Below are positions 5,414-5,754 of a stretch of 5,754 nt of DNA, piece by piece. Position 1 is the first letter of the stretch. Each line of letters opens with the position of its first letter. This DNA comes from an uncultured Clostridia bacterium. GTDB taxonomy: Bacteria; Bacillota; Clostridia; Lachnospirales; CAG-274. Position numbers and translations under genes: made by a program. The stretch lies in the NCBI GenBank assembly GCA_947629215.1, contig CANRCU010000157.1:1-5754 (forward strand). The letters run 5' to 3'. Below the pieces are notes generated by a model. It searched no databases. It saw only the letters and a list, made by a program, of their open reading frames with translations, and was not told where the DNA came from.

Positions 5414-5499
5414 GCAGAGGTGTCCGAGCGGTTTAAGGAGCCGGTCTTGAAAACCGGTGACTCAGAAATGGGCCGTGGGTTCGAATCCCACCCTCTGCG
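5414..5499 (+). tRNA. tRNA-Ser (anticodon UGA)
   Basis: The acceptor stem GCAGAGG (5414-5420) pairs with CCTCTGC (5492-5498), and discriminator G follows at 5499. The anticodon stem CCGGT/ACCGG (5441-5445, 5453-5457) closes the loop CTTGAAA with TGA at 5448-5450, so it reads UCA, UCG and probably UCU codons. A 17-nt variable arm (5458-5474) is the class II mark of serine tRNAs. The T arm GTGGG/CCCAC (5475-5491) has the loop TTCGAAT. The CCA end is not encoded and must be added by the nucleotidyltransferase. Confidence 0.97.
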
Positions 5500-5510
5500 T
5501 TCTTTTATAA

Positions 5511-5540
5511 AGCAAGCTTGAATGCTTGCTGCATTTTTTT
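5511..5540 (+). terminator. Terminator-like hairpin between the two tRNA genes
   Basis: AGCAAGC (5511-5517) pairs with GCTTGCT (5524-5530) around a 6-nt loop; GCA and then seven T follow (5534-5540). It could end the first tRNA transcript or only partly attenuate it. No promoter is evident in the 11 bases before the next tRNA, so the second tRNA probably depends on readthrough. Confidence 0.65.
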
Positions 5541-5551
5541 GAAAGCGTTTT

Positions 5552-5639
5552 GGAGAAGTACCCAAGCGGTTGAAGGGGCTCCCCTGGAAAGGGAGTAGGT
5601 CGTGAAAGCGGCGCGGGGGTTCAAATCCCCCCTTCTCCG
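5552..5639 (+). tRNA. tRNA-Ser (anticodon GGA)
   Basis: The acceptor stem GGAGAAG (5552-5558) pairs with CTTCTCC (5632-5638), and discriminator G is at 5639. The anticodon stem CTCCC/GGGAG (5579-5583, 5591-5595) closes the loop CTGGAAA with GGA at 5586-5588, reading UCC and UCU. The 19-nt variable arm (5596-5614) marks a class II serine tRNA. The T arm GGGGG/CCCCC (5615-5631) has the loop TTCAAAT. CCA is not encoded. It follows the UGA isoacceptor by 52 bases. Confidence 0.97.
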
Positions 5640-5643
5640 TTCA

Positions 5644-5674
5644 TTTTTAAAATTTTTAAAAAAAATTTTAAAAA
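5644..5674 (+). repeat. All-A/T perfect hairpin after the second tRNA
   Basis: A 14-bp arm of T and A (5644-5657) pairs perfectly with 5661-5674 around AAA. It starts 5 bases after the tRNA. It contains no G or C and no T-run follows, so its effect on termination is doubtful. It also forms the A/T-rich upstream region of the next promoter. Confidence 0.45.
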
Positions 5675-5679
5675 AAGTG

Positions 5680-5708
5680 TTGACAAACTCGAAAGAGTGT
5701 GTTAATAT
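5680..5708 (+). promoter_or_regulatory. Strong promoter at the right edge, stable-RNA type
   Basis: TTGACA (5680-5685) and TAATAT (5703-5708) are separated by 17 bases, with an A/T-rich upstream block. The start near 5715 opens on a 7-bp hairpin (5715-5721 with 5726-5732). The downstream TATATTGAAAACCGAAT resembles the TTTGAAAACTGAA-type leaders ahead of Firmicute rRNA genes, so an rRNA operon or another tRNA may follow outside the window. Confidence 0.65.
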
Positions 5709-5754
5709 ATAAAAGCTGTCGATAACGACGGCGAGTGTATATTGAAAACCGAAT

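Overview
The window looks like chromosomal DNA of an AT-rich, low-GC Gram-positive bacterium. A member of the Clostridia close to Ruminococcus/Oscillospiraceae fits best. The grounds are AAGGAGG-type ribosome binding sites, long A/T tracts, Thr/Glu-rich linkers like those of ruminococcal surface proteins, a clostridial-style MurC, and tRNA genes without an encoded CCA end. This is inference from style; no taxonomic marker gene is complete here.

Layout. Positions 1-406 hold no convincing gene. They carry two copies of a structured repeat about 184 bp apart; the copies fold alike although their stem sequences differ. Positions 407-2112 on the minus strand hold one secreted protein that appears split by a one-base frameshift near 1247: signal peptide, Thr/Glu linker and beta-rich part in one frame, and an alpha-helical toroid-like part in the next. 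Positions 2113-2689 are a divergent intergenic region with a cluster of DnaA boxes (three perfect, two with one mismatch, all in one orientation) beside T-rich repeats. It is a candidate replication origin or DnaA-binding locus. Positions 2690-3514 encode a small secreted protein with three Ig-like (Big_2-type) domains and a strong terminator. Positions 3571-3784 hold a tandem repeat of about 60 bp made of hairpins. Positions 3885-5246 encode MurC (UDP-N-acetylmuramate--L-alanine ligase). Then come a strong promoter, tRNA-Ser(UGA), a terminator-like hairpin and tRNA-Ser(GGA). At the right edge a second strong promoter with a similar leader points out of the window, probably to another stable RNA.

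How it fits together. Gene direction splits at the DnaA-box region: the surface protein runs left, and the Ig-like protein, murC and the tRNAs run right. That is the polarity expected around a replication origin, and murC and serine tRNA genes are often origin-proximal in Clostridia. However, dnaA is not in the window, so the origin remains a hypothesis. The protein genes share a cell-envelope theme (two exported proteins and a peptidoglycan precursor enzyme), but each seems to be its own transcription unit.
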